From: Sphingobium naphthae
GTDB taxonomy: Bacteria; Pseudomonadota; Alphaproteobacteria; Sphingomonadales; Sphingomonadaceae
Assembly: GCF_020782235.1 (NCBI RefSeq)
Contig: NZ_JAJGNO010000006.1
Span: forward strand, 62,001-126,000
Length of the DNA stretch: 64,000 bases
Direction: 5' to 3'
Positions 7,212 through 15,771 of this stretch are shown here, piece by piece. Below the pieces are notes generated by a model. That model saw nothing but the letters and a program-made list of their open reading frames with translations. It was not told where the DNA came from and did not search any database. A program made the translations under genes and the position numbers. Each line of letters begins with the position of its first letter. Within the stretch, counting starts at the first letter, position 1.

Positions 7212-8621
7212 TTGCCCTTCCATGAAATGTTTGAGCCCGATGGGTCGTTACGCCCCTGTTACGACGAAGTGCAGAAGTGGGTGGAGCGAACCGGCATTGC
7301 GGGGCTCAATCGGCGGATGGATGAGGCGGAGGCGATTTTCCGGCGCATCGGCATCACCTTCGCCGTCTATGGCGAGGGGGGCGATCCGGAACGGCTGATC
7401 CCCTTCGACCTGCTGCCCCGCATCTTCACCGCCAATGAATGGCGCATTCTGGACAAGGGCATTCGCCAGCGGGCGCGGGCGCTCAACGCCTTCCTGCACG
7501 ATGTCTATCACAGGGGCGAGATCGTGAAGGCCGGCATCATGCCCGCCGACATCATCTACAAGAACAGCGCCTATCTGGCCGAAATGGCGGACTTCACCCC
7601 GCCCGGCAAGGTCTACAGCCATATCGTCGGCATCGACATCGTGCGCACCGGCCCCGGCAGTTTCGAGGTGCTGGAGGATAATTGCCGCACCCCATCGGGC
7701 GTGTCCTACATGCTCGAAAATCGCGAGATCATGACGCGCATGTTCCCCGAACTGTTCGGCCAGGGGCTGGTCGCGCCGGTGGACGATTATCCCGCCGAAC
7801 TGCTCAAGAGCCTGAAGGAAGTCGCCCCGCCCGCGTGCAAGGGCGATCCCGTGGTCGTCGTGCTGACGCCCGGATCGCTCAACAGCGCTTATTATGAGCA
7901 TAGTTTCCTCGCCGACCTGATGGGCGTGGAGCTGGTGGAGCCTGCCGACCTGTTCGTCGACGACGACCGGGTGTGGATGAAGACGACGCTCGGCCCCCGG
8001 GCGGTGGACGTCATCTATCGCCGGATCGACGACGAATATATCGATCCGCTGGTGTTCCGCCCCGACAGTCTGTTGGGCGTGCCGGGCATCTTCAACATCT
8101 ATCGCAATGGCGGCGTGACGCTGGCTTCGGCGCCGGGTTCGGGCATCGCCGACGACAAGGCGGTCTATATCTACGTGCCCGAAATGATCCGCTTCTATCT
8201 GGGCGAAAAGCCGATCCTGGACAATATCCAGACCTGGCAGTGCGGCAAGCCCGACGAACTGGCCTATGTGCTGGAGCATCTGCACGAACTGGTGGCCAAG
8301 GAAGTCCATGGGTCGGGCGGCTACGGCATGTTGATCGGCCCCAAGTCCAGCCGCGCGGAGGTGGAGGCCTATGCCGAGCGGATCAAGGCCAATCCCGGCG
8401 AGTTCATCGCCCAGCCGACGCTCGACCTGTCGACCGTGCCGACGCTGGGCCCGGCCGCGGTGGTCGGCCGCCACGCCGACTTCCGCCCCTATTGCCTGGT
8501 CGGCAAGCAGATCCGCCTCGTTCCCGGGGGCCTGACCCGCGTGGCGCTGACCGAAGGATCGCTGGTGGTCAATTCCAGCCAGGGCGGCGGGGTCAAGGAT
8601 ACGTGGGTGCTGCAGGAATGA
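7212..8621 (+). CDS. Circularly permuted ATP-grasp protein (DUF404/DUF407, COG2308)
   Basis: A 469-residue protein of the circularly permuted ATP-grasp type 2 family. Recognisable segments include KNSAYLAEMADFTPPGKVYS, the LEDNCRTPSGVSYMLENRE nucleotide-binding loop, IDDEYIDPL and VHGSGGYGMLIGP. These enzymes are predicted to ligate an amino acid or peptide carboxylate to an amine using ATP, but no substrate is known. The start is taken as TTG at 7212 because GAGGGAGGA lies eight bases before it, while the first in-frame ATG (7227) is 23 bases away; this also restores the family's usual N-terminus of Pro-Phe-x-Glu-Met. It is the first gene of a four-gene operon with alpha-E, transglutaminase and Anbu genes. 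Confidence 0.93.
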   Translation: MPFHEMFEPDGSLRPCYDEVQKWVERTGIAGLNRRMDEAEAIFRRIGITFAVYGEGGDPERLIPFDLLPRIFTANEWRILDKGIRQRARALNAFLHDVYHRGEIVKAGIMPADIIYKNSAYLAEMADFTPPGKVYSHIVGIDIVRTGPGSFEVLEDNCRTPSGVSYMLENREIMTRMFPELFGQGLVAPVDDYPAELLKSLKEVAPPACKGDPVVVVLTPGSLNSAYYEHSFLADLMGVELVEPADLFVDDDRVWMKTTLGPRAVDVIYRRIDDEYIDPLVFRPDSLLGVPGIFNIYRNGGVTLASAPGSGIADDKAVYIYVPEMIRFYLGEKPILDNIQTWQCGKPDELAYVLEHLHELVAKEVHGSGGYGMLIGPKSSRAEVEAYAERIKANPGEFIAQPTLDLSTVPTLGPAAVVGRHADFRPYCLVGKQIRLVPGGLTRVALTEGSLVVNSSQGGGVKDTWVLQE

Positions 8622-8647
8622 GCCGCGTTGGCCTGCCCCCTCATCAT

Positions 8648-8737
8648 CGTCATTTCCGCGCAGGCGTGACCCCATCTGCCGGCGGCGCGCGGAAGGGGCA
8701 GGACCGGAGGTGGTTACCGGCCTGCGCGGGGATGACG
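8648..8737. repeat. REP-like inverted repeat inside the ATP-grasp operon
   Basis: CGTCATTTCCGCGCAGG (8648-8664) and CCTGCGCGGGGATGACG (8721-8737) are inverted copies with two mismatches. The CGTCAT ... ATGACG ends match the palindrome at 2635-2716. It fills most of the 133-base gap between the ATP-grasp and alpha-E genes and may attenuate or stabilise the operon transcript. Confidence 0.7.
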
Positions 8738-8754
8738 AAAAGCGAGACGACGAC

Positions 8755-9687
8755 ATGCTGAGCCGGACCGCCGAAAATCTCTTCTGGATGGCGCGCTATA
8801 TGGAGCGGGCCGAAGCCACGGCGCGGCTGCTGACCATGGGGCAGCGCATGGCGATCCTGCCCGGCGCGCATCATCGCGACGAATGGCGATCGGTCGTGCG
8901 CGCGACCGGCGCGGGGCATCGCTTTCCCGAAGGGGCGAGCGTCACCGAAAGCGACGCGGTATCCTTCCTGATGCTGGACCTCGACAATGCCAGCTCGATC
9001 CGGTCCTGCCTGCTCAAGGCGCGCGCCAACGCGAAATCGGCGCGGACCATGTTGACGCAGGACATGTGGGAGGCGCTGAACGAGGGCTGGCGCAAGCTGG
9101 ACAGCTATGATGTGGGCGAAGCGCGCCAGCAGCTGCCCGCGCTGATCGACTGGGTGAAGACGCGCGTCATGACCTTTCGCGGGGCGGCGCATTCGGGCCA
9201 GCTGCGCAACGAGGGACATGATTTCCTGCGCGCGGGCTCGGCGCTGGAGCGGGCGCAGATGACGCTGCGGCTGCTCGACGTCAAATATTATGTCCTGCTG
9301 CCCGAAACCGAAGTGATCGGCGGCAATCGCGACCATTATCAATGGACGTCGGTGCTCTATGCCCTGTCGGGTGCGCGAGCCTATCACCATGTCTATGGCG
9401 GCACCTACACGCCTTGGCAGATCACCGATTTCCTGATGCTCAACCGCCTGTTCCCGCGCAGCGTCGCCTATTGCTACGACCAGCTCGCCTACCGGCTCAA
9501 CCGGCTGGCGGGCTGGCATGACGCCAAGGGGCCGTGTCACGATACGGTCAAGGATCTGGTCGCTGGCCTGGAGAGCCAGGACAGCGGCGAGATATTCCGT
9601 CGCGGCCTGCATGAAACGGTGCAGAACGGGCTGATGATGACCAACAGGCTGGGCGCGGAAATCGCCCAGACCTATCATTTCGGTTGA
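8755..9687 (+). CDS. Alpha-E domain protein (COG2307)
   Basis: A 310-residue all-helical protein of the alpha-E family, known almost only from operons with circularly permuted ATP-grasp and transglutaminase-like genes. The N-terminus LSRTAENLFWMARYMERAEA is the family hallmark, with conserved charged residues continuing through MTLRLLDVKYYVLLPETE and WQITDFLMLN. No catalytic motif is apparent; it is thought to act as a scaffold or cofactor of the ATP-grasp partner. Translation starts at 8755 after a REP-containing gap, with GAGACGACGAC just upstream rather than a strong ribosome site. Next gene follows after 21 bases. Confidence 0.92.
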   Translation: MLSRTAENLFWMARYMERAEATARLLTMGQRMAILPGAHHRDEWRSVVRATGAGHRFPEGASVTESDAVSFLMLDLDNASSIRSCLLKARANAKSARTMLTQDMWEALNEGWRKLDSYDVGEARQQLPALIDWVKTRVMTFRGAAHSGQLRNEGHDFLRAGSALERAQMTLRLLDVKYYVLLPETEVIGGNRDHYQWTSVLYALSGARAYHHVYGGTYTPWQITDFLMLNRLFPRSVAYCYDQLAYRLNRLAGWHDAKGPCHDTVKDLVAGLESQDSGEIFRRGLHETVQNGLMMTNRLGAEIAQTYHFG

Positions 9688-9708
9688 GGCGGGACGGGAG
9701 CCGTCGCG

Positions 9709-10581
9709 ATGAAGCTGATCGTCCGCCACCAGACCGTCTATCGCTACGCCGCCTGCGCGGGGCGCGTGGCGATGCGCCTGAAACTGATGCCGGTCGATAC
9801 GCCCGCGCAGCAGGTGCTGGACTGGCAGGTCAGCATCAATGACGAGCCGCTCGCCGGCTTTCGCCCCAACAGCTATGGCGAAATGGAGGCCATCTGGATC
9901 CGGCACGACCGGCTGGACCATGCGGTGATCGTGGCCGAAGGGCTGGTGGAGACGCGGGAAAGCCATGGCGTCGTCGGTCATCTCAACAGCAAGGTCGATC
10001 CGCGCTATTTCCTGCGCGACACGCGGCTGACGCGCGCGTCGGATGCGATCGCGGCGATGGCGCGCGGTCTGCCGGCCGGCGACGGGCCGCTGGCGACGCT
10101 GCATGCCCTGTCGGCGGCGGTCAGCGACGCGGTCCAGTATCGCGCCGGCGTCACCACGTCCGACACCTGCGCCGCCGACGCCTTCGCGCTGGGGGCGGGC
10201 GTGTGCCAGGATCATGCGCAGGTCTTCATCGCCGCCGCCCGGAGCCTGGGCATGCCGGCGCGCTATGTGTCGGGCTATCTGCTGGCGGGCGATGAAGAGG
10301 CGTTGCACGAAACCCATGGCTGGGCCGAAGCCTGGCTGCCCGACCTGGGCTGGATCGGCTTCGACCCGTCCAACCGGGTCTGCGTCACCGAACGCTATCT
10401 GCGCGTCGCCAGCGGCCTGGATGCGGACGAAGCCGCGCCGATCCGCGGATCGGTGACGGTGGCGGGCGACATATGGATTGACGCCGACGTCCGTATCGCG
10501 CAGGCGGAGGACGGAGTCGAGGAACGGCAGCTGCAAAGGCAGCAGCAACAAAGCACCCCGCCGCCCGACTCGACGGGTTAG
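9709..10581 (+). CDS. Transglutaminase-like cysteine protease/amidase
   Basis: A 290-residue protein with an N-terminal beta-rich domain (about 1-85, bacterial transglutaminase N-terminal type) and a papain-like transglutaminase core. The catalytic triad is intact: Cys166 in GVCQDHAQ, His203 in THGWAEAW and Asp219 in GFDPSN. It is predicted to hydrolyse or transfer peptide or isopeptide bonds, probably acting on the product of the neighbouring ATP-grasp ligase. The C-terminus carries a glutamine-rich tail (residues about 272-283). The gene sits between the alpha-E and Anbu genes, with 21- and 25-base gaps, in one operon. The substrate is unknown. Confidence 0.92.
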   Translation: MKLIVRHQTVYRYAACAGRVAMRLKLMPVDTPAQQVLDWQVSINDEPLAGFRPNSYGEMEAIWIRHDRLDHAVIVAEGLVETRESHGVVGHLNSKVDPRYFLRDTRLTRASDAIAAMARGLPAGDGPLATLHALSAAVSDAVQYRAGVTTSDTCAADAFALGAGVCQDHAQVFIAAARSLGMPARYVSGYLLAGDEEALHETHGWAEAWLPDLGWIGFDPSNRVCVTERYLRVASGLDADEAAPIRGSVTVAGDIWIDADVRIAQAEDGVEERQLQRQQQQSTPPPDSTG

Positions 10582-10606
10582 GTTTATTGCAGGAGGCCGC
10601 GGGGCC

Positions 10607-11344
10607 GTGACTTATTGTGTGGCCGTGCGCGTCGACCAGGGGCTGGTCATGCTGTCCGACACCCGCACCAATGCGGGCATGGACAATATCGCGCGCTTCC
10701 GGAAGAGCTTCACCTATCATGTGCCCGGCGAACGGGCGATCACGCTCCTCTGTTCGGGCAATTTGTCGATCACCCAGGGGGTGAAGTCGATGCTGAGCAA
10801 GGCGATCAAGGAATCGGGGCTGGACCCCGAGGTCGAGACCATCCTCAATTGCGAGAGCATGCACCGCGTCGCCCAGATCGTCGGCGCGGCAATGCAGAAG
10901 ATGCAGCAGCGCTATCGCGAGAATATCGAGATGGGCGGATCGGGCGCCAGCGCGTCGATCATGATCGCGGGCCAGCGCCGGGGCGGCAAGCCGCGCCTCT
11001 ACCTCGTCTATTCCCCCGGCAATTTCATCGAGGCGACCGAGGACACGCCCTTTTTCCAGATTGGCGAGCATAAATATGGCAAGCCGATCCTGGATCGGAT
11101 CATCGCCCGCGAAACCAGCCTGGAGGATGCGACCAAGGCGGTGCTGGTGTCGATGGATTCGACGCTGCGCTCCAACCTGTCGGTCGGCATGCCGCTGGAC
11201 CTGGTCGTCATCCCGACCGACGCCTATGATTTCAGCGTCCGCACCCGGATCGAGGCGGACAATGAGCAGTTCGCAATGATCTCCCAAAGCTGGAGCGCGG
11301 CGCTGCGCAAGGGGTTCGAGGATTTGCCGAACGTGCTGGATTGA
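10607..11344 (+). CDS. Anbu, proteasome-like peptidase (ancestral beta subunit)
   Basis: A 245-residue Ntn-hydrolase of the Anbu/bacterial proteasome homologue family. Starting with GTG, the protein begins Met-Thr-Tyr-Cys-Val-Ala; removal of Met would leave the catalytic N-terminal threonine, as in HslV and proteasome beta subunits. SDTRTNAGMD and the GSGASASIMIAGQ segment are family motifs. The start is fixed by this threonine and by AGGAGG at 10591-10596. Anbu assembles into open-ring or helical particles and lacks a dedicated ATPase; its proteolytic activity remains uncertain. It closes the ATP-grasp/alpha-E/transglutaminase operon, a conserved partnership. Confidence 0.95.
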   Translation: MTYCVAVRVDQGLVMLSDTRTNAGMDNIARFRKSFTYHVPGERAITLLCSGNLSITQGVKSMLSKAIKESGLDPEVETILNCESMHRVAQIVGAAMQKMQQRYRENIEMGGSGASASIMIAGQRRGGKPRLYLVYSPGNFIEATEDTPFFQIGEHKYGKPILDRIIARETSLEDATKAVLVSMDSTLRSNLSVGMPLDLVVIPTDAYDFSVRTRIEADNEQFAMISQSWSAALRKGFEDLPNVLD

Positions 11345-11438
11345 GGGCGCGGATCGCATCGAACTGGTCCAATGCACTGCCACAGCCGCAGCACCCCCGC
11401 TTAAGGTGCTGTTTACAGATTTCGCCTAAGTCAGGTCG

Positions 11439-11813
11439 ATGTCGTTCCGTAAGCCGAACCGGACAATCGCAATCAGATCTTCGCGTCGATATTCGCGCAG
11501 ATATGCTTCGCGAGCAAGTAACGAGGCCTTGCGCGTTCTATCCATGGGGGCGGCGGTCGGCCTTTTAGTGGGCGTCGCAAGCATCGCTGCGACGGCGGAG
11601 GGCCGAAGCCAGATCGTCAAGATGGCCGGAACCATCGCTGTCCGCTTCGGAGTCATGCGAGCACGATCACCGCAGGTTGGGGACTATTGGCCCGGTTGCG
11701 CATCGGCACGCGCAGCCGGCACTGCCCCTATCTATCGTGGCGAGCCGGGCTATCGTCGTGAAATGGACGGCGACAGTGATGGCGTGGCTTGCGAGCCGTA
11801 TCGCGGTCTTTGA
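11439..11813 (+). CDS. Excalibur calcium-binding domain protein, membrane-anchored
   Basis: A 124-residue protein with a very basic N-terminus (many Arg and Ser), a hydrophobic helix at about residues 36-53 and a C-terminal excalibur domain at about 80-120. The domain shows the typical Cys-x-x-Ala-Arg-Ala-Ala-Gly start and the DGDSDGVACE calcium-loop end (residues 110-119), with two conserved cysteines. Excalibur domains are extracytoplasmic modules often fused to nucleases or surface proteins; here the domain stands alone behind a signal anchor. Its GC content is slightly lower than that of neighbours. It is monocistronic by spacing. Exact start is uncertain; a start nearer the hydrophobic helix is possible. 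Confidence 0.8.
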   Translation: MSFRKPNRTIAIRSSRRYSRRYASRASNEALRVLSMGAAVGLLVGVASIAATAEGRSQIVKMAGTIAVRFGVMRARSPQVGDYWPGCASARAAGTAPIYRGEPGYRREMDGDSDGVACEPYRGL

Positions 11814-11910
11814 GGTCACATTCCTCGCTGTTGACTTCCTTTAGTCGCAGTTAGAATTGCAAAGCGGCGACAGGTTTAGACATCTCCCGCTACCCTGTAG
11901 CCAAAAAAAA

Positions 11911-11930
11911 GGCGGCTCGATCGAGCCGCC
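11911..11930 (-). terminator. Rho-independent terminator of clpA
   Basis: GGCGGCTCGATCGAGCCGCC is a perfect 20-base palindrome. Read on the minus strand it is followed by eight T residues, 26 bases after the clpA stop. On the plus strand it is followed by TCTTCTT, so it may also stop transcription from the excalibur gene. Confidence 0.88.
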
Positions 11931-11955
11931 TCTTCTTCAGCGCCGATAAGGGCGA

Positions 11956-14286
11956 TTATTTCGTGCTTTCGGCGGCCTTGGCCTTGCCGCCCTTCTTGCC
12001 CTTCTTGGGGGCGGCGGGGGTGATTTCGAAGGCGAGGGATTCGACGCCGTCGCTGTCCTTCATGTGAACATGGACCTCGCCGCCATGGACCAGCTTGCCG
12101 AACAGCAGTTCCTCGGCCAGCGGCTGCTTGATCTTTTCCTGCATCAAGCGGCCCATCGGGCGAGCGCCGTAGAGCTTGTCATAGCCCTTCTTGGTGAGCC
12201 ACGCCTTGGCGTCCTCGTCCAGCGTGATGTGCACGTCGCGGTCGGCCAGTTGCAGCTCCAGCTGGAGCACGAACTTGTCGATGACGCGGGCGACGATTTC
12301 CGGCGGCAGATAGCCGAAGGGCACGATCGCATCGAGGCGGTTGCGGAATTCGGGGGTGAAGAGCTTCTTCACCGCATCCTCCTGCACATCCTCGCGCGTC
12401 AGTTCGCCAAAGCCGATCGATTCCTTCGCCATGTCCGACGCACCGGCATTGGTGGTCATGATGAGGATGGTGTTGCGGAAATCGACGGTCTTGCCGTGGT
12501 GATCGGTCAGCCGGCCATTGTCCATCACCTGCAGCAGGATGTTGAACAGGTCGGGATGCGCCTTCTCGATCTCGTCCAGCAGCAGCACGCTGTGCGGGTT
12601 CTGGTCGACCGCGTCGGTGAGCAGGCCGCCCTGGTCATAGCCGACATAGCCCGGAGGGGCGCCGATCAGGCGGCTGACCGAATGGCGTTCCATATATTCC
12701 GACATGTCGAACCGCTGCAGCGGGATGCCGAGCAGGGTCGCCAATTGCCGCGCCACTTCCGTCTTGCCGACGCCGGTGGGACCGGAGAAGAGATAGTTGC
12801 CGATCGGCTTGTCGGGATCGCGCAGGCCGGCGCGCGACAGCTTGATCGCGGAGGACAGCACCTCGATCGCCTTGTCCTGGCCGAAGACGACGCGCTTGAG
12901 GTCGGTCGTCAGGCTTTCCAGCACGCTCTTGTCGTCCGACGACACCGTCTTGGGCGGGATGCGCGCCATCGTCGCGATGACGGCCTCGATCTCCTTGGGG
13001 GTGATCGTCTTCTTGCGCTTGGACGGCACCACCAGCATCTGCATCGCGCCGACTTCGTCGATCACGTCGATCGCCTTGTCGGGCAGCTTGCGGTCGTTGA
13101 TGTAGCGCGCGCTCAGCTCCACCGCCGCCTTGATGGCGTCGGGCGTATATTTGACGTGGTGATGCTCCTCGAACGCCGAGCGCAGGCCGGCCAGGATCTT
13201 GATCGTGTCATCGACTGAAGGTTCGTTGACGTCGATCTTCTGGAAGCGGCGCAGCAGCGCGCGGTCCTTTTCGAAATGGTTGCGGAATTCCTTGTAGGTG
13301 GTCGATCCGATGCAGCGGATCGTGCCGCCCGACAGCGCCGGCTTCAGCAGGTTCGACGCATCCATTGCCCCGCCGCTGGTCGCGCCCGCGCCGATCACGG
13401 TATGGATCTCGTCGATGAAGAGCACGGCGTGCGGCATCTTCTCCAGTTCGGTGACGACCGCTTTCAGCCGCTCCTCGAAATCGCCGCGATAGCGGGTGCC
13501 GGCCAGCAGCGCGCCCATGTCGAGCGAATAGATGACCGCTTCCTTGAGGACGTCGGGCACTTCGCCCTCGACGATCTTGCGCGCCAGGCCTTCCGCGATC
13601 GCGGTCTTGCCCACGCCCGGATCGCCGACATAGAGGGGGTTGTTCTTCGATCGGCGGCACAGGATCTGGATGGTGCGGTCGACCTCGGCCGTGCGGCCGA
13701 TCAGCGGGTCGACCTTGCCGCGGTCCGCCTTCTCGTTGAGGTTGACGGTGAACTGCTCCAGCGCGCTGTCCTTCTTGCCCTTGCCGTCCTGCACCTTCTT
13801 TTCCTCCTCGGCGGCGCCCTTGGTCTCCTGACGCTCGGGCGTGGGCGTGCCCTTGCCGACGCCGTGGCTGATATAGCTGACGGCATCGAGACGGCTCATA
13901 TCCTGCTGTTGCAGGAAGTAGACGGCGTAGGATTCGCGCTCGGAAAAGAGCGCGACCAGCACATTGGCGCCGGTCACTTCATCCTTGCCGGAGGATTGGA
14001 CGTGCAGAATGGCGCGCTGCACGACGCGCTGGAAGCCGCTGGTGGGCGAGGGGTCGGACGATCCCTCGACCTTCAAACTGTCCAGTTCGGTGTCGAGATA
14101 ATGAGTGACGGCGTCACCCAGTTCGCCCAGTTCCACGCCGCAGGCCTGCATCACCTTGGACGCATGTTCATCGTCGATCAGCGCGAGCAGCAGATGCTCC
14201 AGCGTCGCATATTCGTGCCGGCGCTCCGACGCGTGCGTCAGCGCGTTGTGCAGGGTGGTTTCAAGGGCGGCTGCGAAAGACGGCAT
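11956..14286 (-). CDS. clpA: ATP-dependent Clp protease ATP-binding subunit ClpA
   Basis: A 776-residue AAA+ unfoldase. The Clp N-domain occupies about residues 1-145, with the ClpA-type MPSFAAALETTLHNAL start. The first AAA module has Walker A GDPGVGKT near 221-228 and Walker B VLFIDEIHT; the second has GPTGVGKT near 501 and LLLDEIEKAH. The absence of a ClpB-type coiled-coil middle domain identifies ClpA. It unfolds proteins for ClpP, including N-degron substrates delivered by ClpS. The C-terminus ends in a lysine-rich tail (KKGKKGGKAK) that looks lineage-specific. No clpS gene is adjacent in the visible sequence. A strong terminator follows. Confidence 0.97.
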   Translation of the reverse strand: MPSFAAALETTLHNALTHASERRHEYATLEHLLLALIDDEHASKVMQACGVELGELGDAVTHYLDTELDSLKVEGSSDPSPTSGFQRVVQRAILHVQSSGKDEVTGANVLVALFSERESYAVYFLQQQDMSRLDAVSYISHGVGKGTPTPERQETKGAAEEEKKVQDGKGKKDSALEQFTVNLNEKADRGKVDPLIGRTAEVDRTIQILCRRSKNNPLYVGDPGVGKTAIAEGLARKIVEGEVPDVLKEAVIYSLDMGALLAGTRYRGDFEERLKAVVTELEKMPHAVLFIDEIHTVIGAGATSGGAMDASNLLKPALSGGTIRCIGSTTYKEFRNHFEKDRALLRRFQKIDVNEPSVDDTIKILAGLRSAFEEHHHVKYTPDAIKAAVELSARYINDRKLPDKAIDVIDEVGAMQMLVVPSKRKKTITPKEIEAVIATMARIPPKTVSSDDKSVLESLTTDLKRVVFGQDKAIEVLSSAIKLSRAGLRDPDKPIGNYLFSGPTGVGKTEVARQLATLLGIPLQRFDMSEYMERHSVSRLIGAPPGYVGYDQGGLLTDAVDQNPHSVLLLDEIEKAHPDLFNILLQVMDNGRLTDHHGKTVDFRNTILIMTTNAGASDMAKESIGFGELTREDVQEDAVKKLFTPEFRNRLDAIVPFGYLPPEIVARVIDKFVLQLELQLADRDVHITLDEDAKAWLTKKGYDKLYGARPMGRLMQEKIKQPLAEELLFGKLVHGGEVHVHMKDSDGVESLAFEITPAAPKKGKKGGKAKAAESTK

Positions 14287-14438
14287 ATTAGACTACTCCA
14301 GGCTCCCGGTCGGGAGCGATATCGAACCTATGTCGGCATTGCTCGACAGCGGATCAAGGCGTGTGCCCCGACCGCCGGAATTGCCAGACTGCCCATGCCC
14401 GGAAGAACCCTGAAGGGGGGAGGGGGCGGGGCGTCGGT

Positions 14439-14636
14439 TCACCGTTTGAAGAGCGCCTCGGCACTGGCCTTGTGAGTGGCGGCGCTTTCCATCTTGCGTC
14501 TGGTCCGCGCGATTTCCCCTTCAAGGGCGGCAACGCGCTTTTCCAGCTCGCTCATGGACAATGGCCCCAGATCCTGTTGCAGCAGGCGGGCCAGCGGATC
14601 ATCTCCCTTGCGTGGCAGATCGTCATCCAAGTCCAT
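14439..14636 (-). CDS. DUF1192 family small coiled-coil protein
   Basis: A 65-residue protein with an acidic start (Asp-Leu-Asp-Asp-Asp), a leucine-rich middle and a C-terminal coiled coil beginning LSMSELEKRVAALEGEIAR. This is the DUF1192 pattern, small alphaproteobacterial proteins of unknown function that end in Phe-x-x. In sphingomonads the gene commonly lies back to back with a quinone oxidoreductase, as here (starts 105 bases apart). The start at 14636 gives the family's usual length; longer in-frame starts run into the divergent promoter region. It lies upstream of clpA on the same strand with 152 bases between them. Confidence 0.8.
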   Translation of the reverse strand: MDLDDDLPRKGDDPLARLLQQDLGPLSMSELEKRVAALEGEIARTRRKMESAATHKASAEALFKR

Positions 14637-14740
14637 GTCACCAATGTTGACCCTTGGGGACAGTCTGTCAATAAGGGCCCGCAAACGGCCTGCCGATTTG
14701 GGCGGGCCCCTGAGATAAGCCATAGGCGAAGGACAGCGAC

Positions 14741-15745
14741 ATGGCGGACGGCTATTCCATTCCGGCGGAGATGACGGCGATCGGCATCGCATCGCCCGGC
14801 GGACCCGAGGCGCTGGTGGCGCAGCGCCGCCCCGTGCCCGCGCCCGGCGAGGGCGAGGTGCTGATCCGCGTCGCGGCCGCCGGCGTGAACCGGCCCGACG
14901 TGCTGCAGCGGCAGGGCAAATATCCCCCGCCGCCCGGCGCGTCGGACATTCCGGGCCTGGAAGTCGCCGGCACCATCGTGGCGGCGGGCGGCGGCGCGGA
15001 CCAGCTGATCGGGCAGAAAGTCTGCGCGCTGCTGGCCGGCGGCGGCTATGCCGAATATGCGGTCGCGCCGGCGGGCCAGTGCCTGCCCGTGCCCGAAGGC
15101 TATGATCTGGTCGAGGCCGCGGCGCTGCCCGAAACGCTCTTCACCGTGTGGACCAACCTGTTCGAGCGCGCCTATGTCGCGCCGGGCGACACCGTGCTGG
15201 TCCATGGCGGCACCAGCGGCATCGGCACCATGGCGATCAGCCTGTGCCGCCTGTTCGACGTGACGATCATCGTCACCTGCGGCAGTGACGAGAAATGCGC
15301 GCAGGCGCTCGACTGGGGCGCGAGCCATGCGGTGAACTACAAGAGCCAGGATTTCGTGGCCGAAGTGAAGCGGATCACCGATGGCAAGGGGTGCCAGGCG
15401 GTGCTCGACATGGTGGGCGGCGATTATGTGCCGCGCAATCTGGAATGCCTGGCCGAGGATGGCCGCCATGTGTCGATCGCCGTGCTGGGCGGGGCGAAGG
15501 CGGAAATCTTCATCCCGATGATCATGCAGCGGCGGCTGACGCTGACGGCATCGACGTTGCGCGCGCGTTCGGTCGGCTTCAAGAGCCTGGTCGCCGATGA
15601 ACTGGCCCGCACGGTCTGGCCGTTCGCGGCGGAAGGCCGGCTGCGCCCGGCGATGGACCAGCGGTTCGACATGACCGACGCGGCCAAGGCCCATGCGCGC
15701 ATGGACGCGGGCGAGCATTTCGGAAAGATCGTGCTGACGATGTGA
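14741..15745 (+). CDS. NAD(P)H-quinone oxidoreductase, zinc-free MDR family (PIG3-like)
   Basis: A 334-residue medium-chain dehydrogenase/reductase without zinc ligands. The N-terminal GroES-like domain carries GVNRPDVLQRQGKYPPPPGA, typical of PIG3-type quinone oxidoreductases. The Rossmann domain contains VLVHGGTSGIGTMA at about residues 145-158. Such enzymes reduce quinones or related carbonyls with NADPH and are thought to detoxify them. The first ATG at 14741 is used; an internal ATG at residue 11 is possible. Divergent from the DUF1192 gene and convergent with radC, 26 bases away. Confidence 0.92.
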   Translation: MADGYSIPAEMTAIGIASPGGPEALVAQRRPVPAPGEGEVLIRVAAAGVNRPDVLQRQGKYPPPPGASDIPGLEVAGTIVAAGGGADQLIGQKVCALLAGGGYAEYAVAPAGQCLPVPEGYDLVEAAALPETLFTVWTNLFERAYVAPGDTVLVHGGTSGIGTMAISLCRLFDVTIIVTCGSDEKCAQALDWGASHAVNYKSQDFVAEVKRITDGKGCQAVLDMVGGDYVPRNLECLAEDGRHVSIAVLGGAKAEIFIPMIMQRRLTLTASTLRARSVGFKSLVADELARTVWPFAAEGRLRPAMDQRFDMTDAAKAHARMDAGEHFGKIVLTM

Positions 15746-15771
15746 CGGCGCACGGTGGCGGCTGCGGCAGG

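Noticed and set aside
8650..10551. A 633-codon minus-strand frame across alpha-E and transglutaminase genes
   Set aside because: No domain is seen; both plus-strand genes carry complete family motifs.
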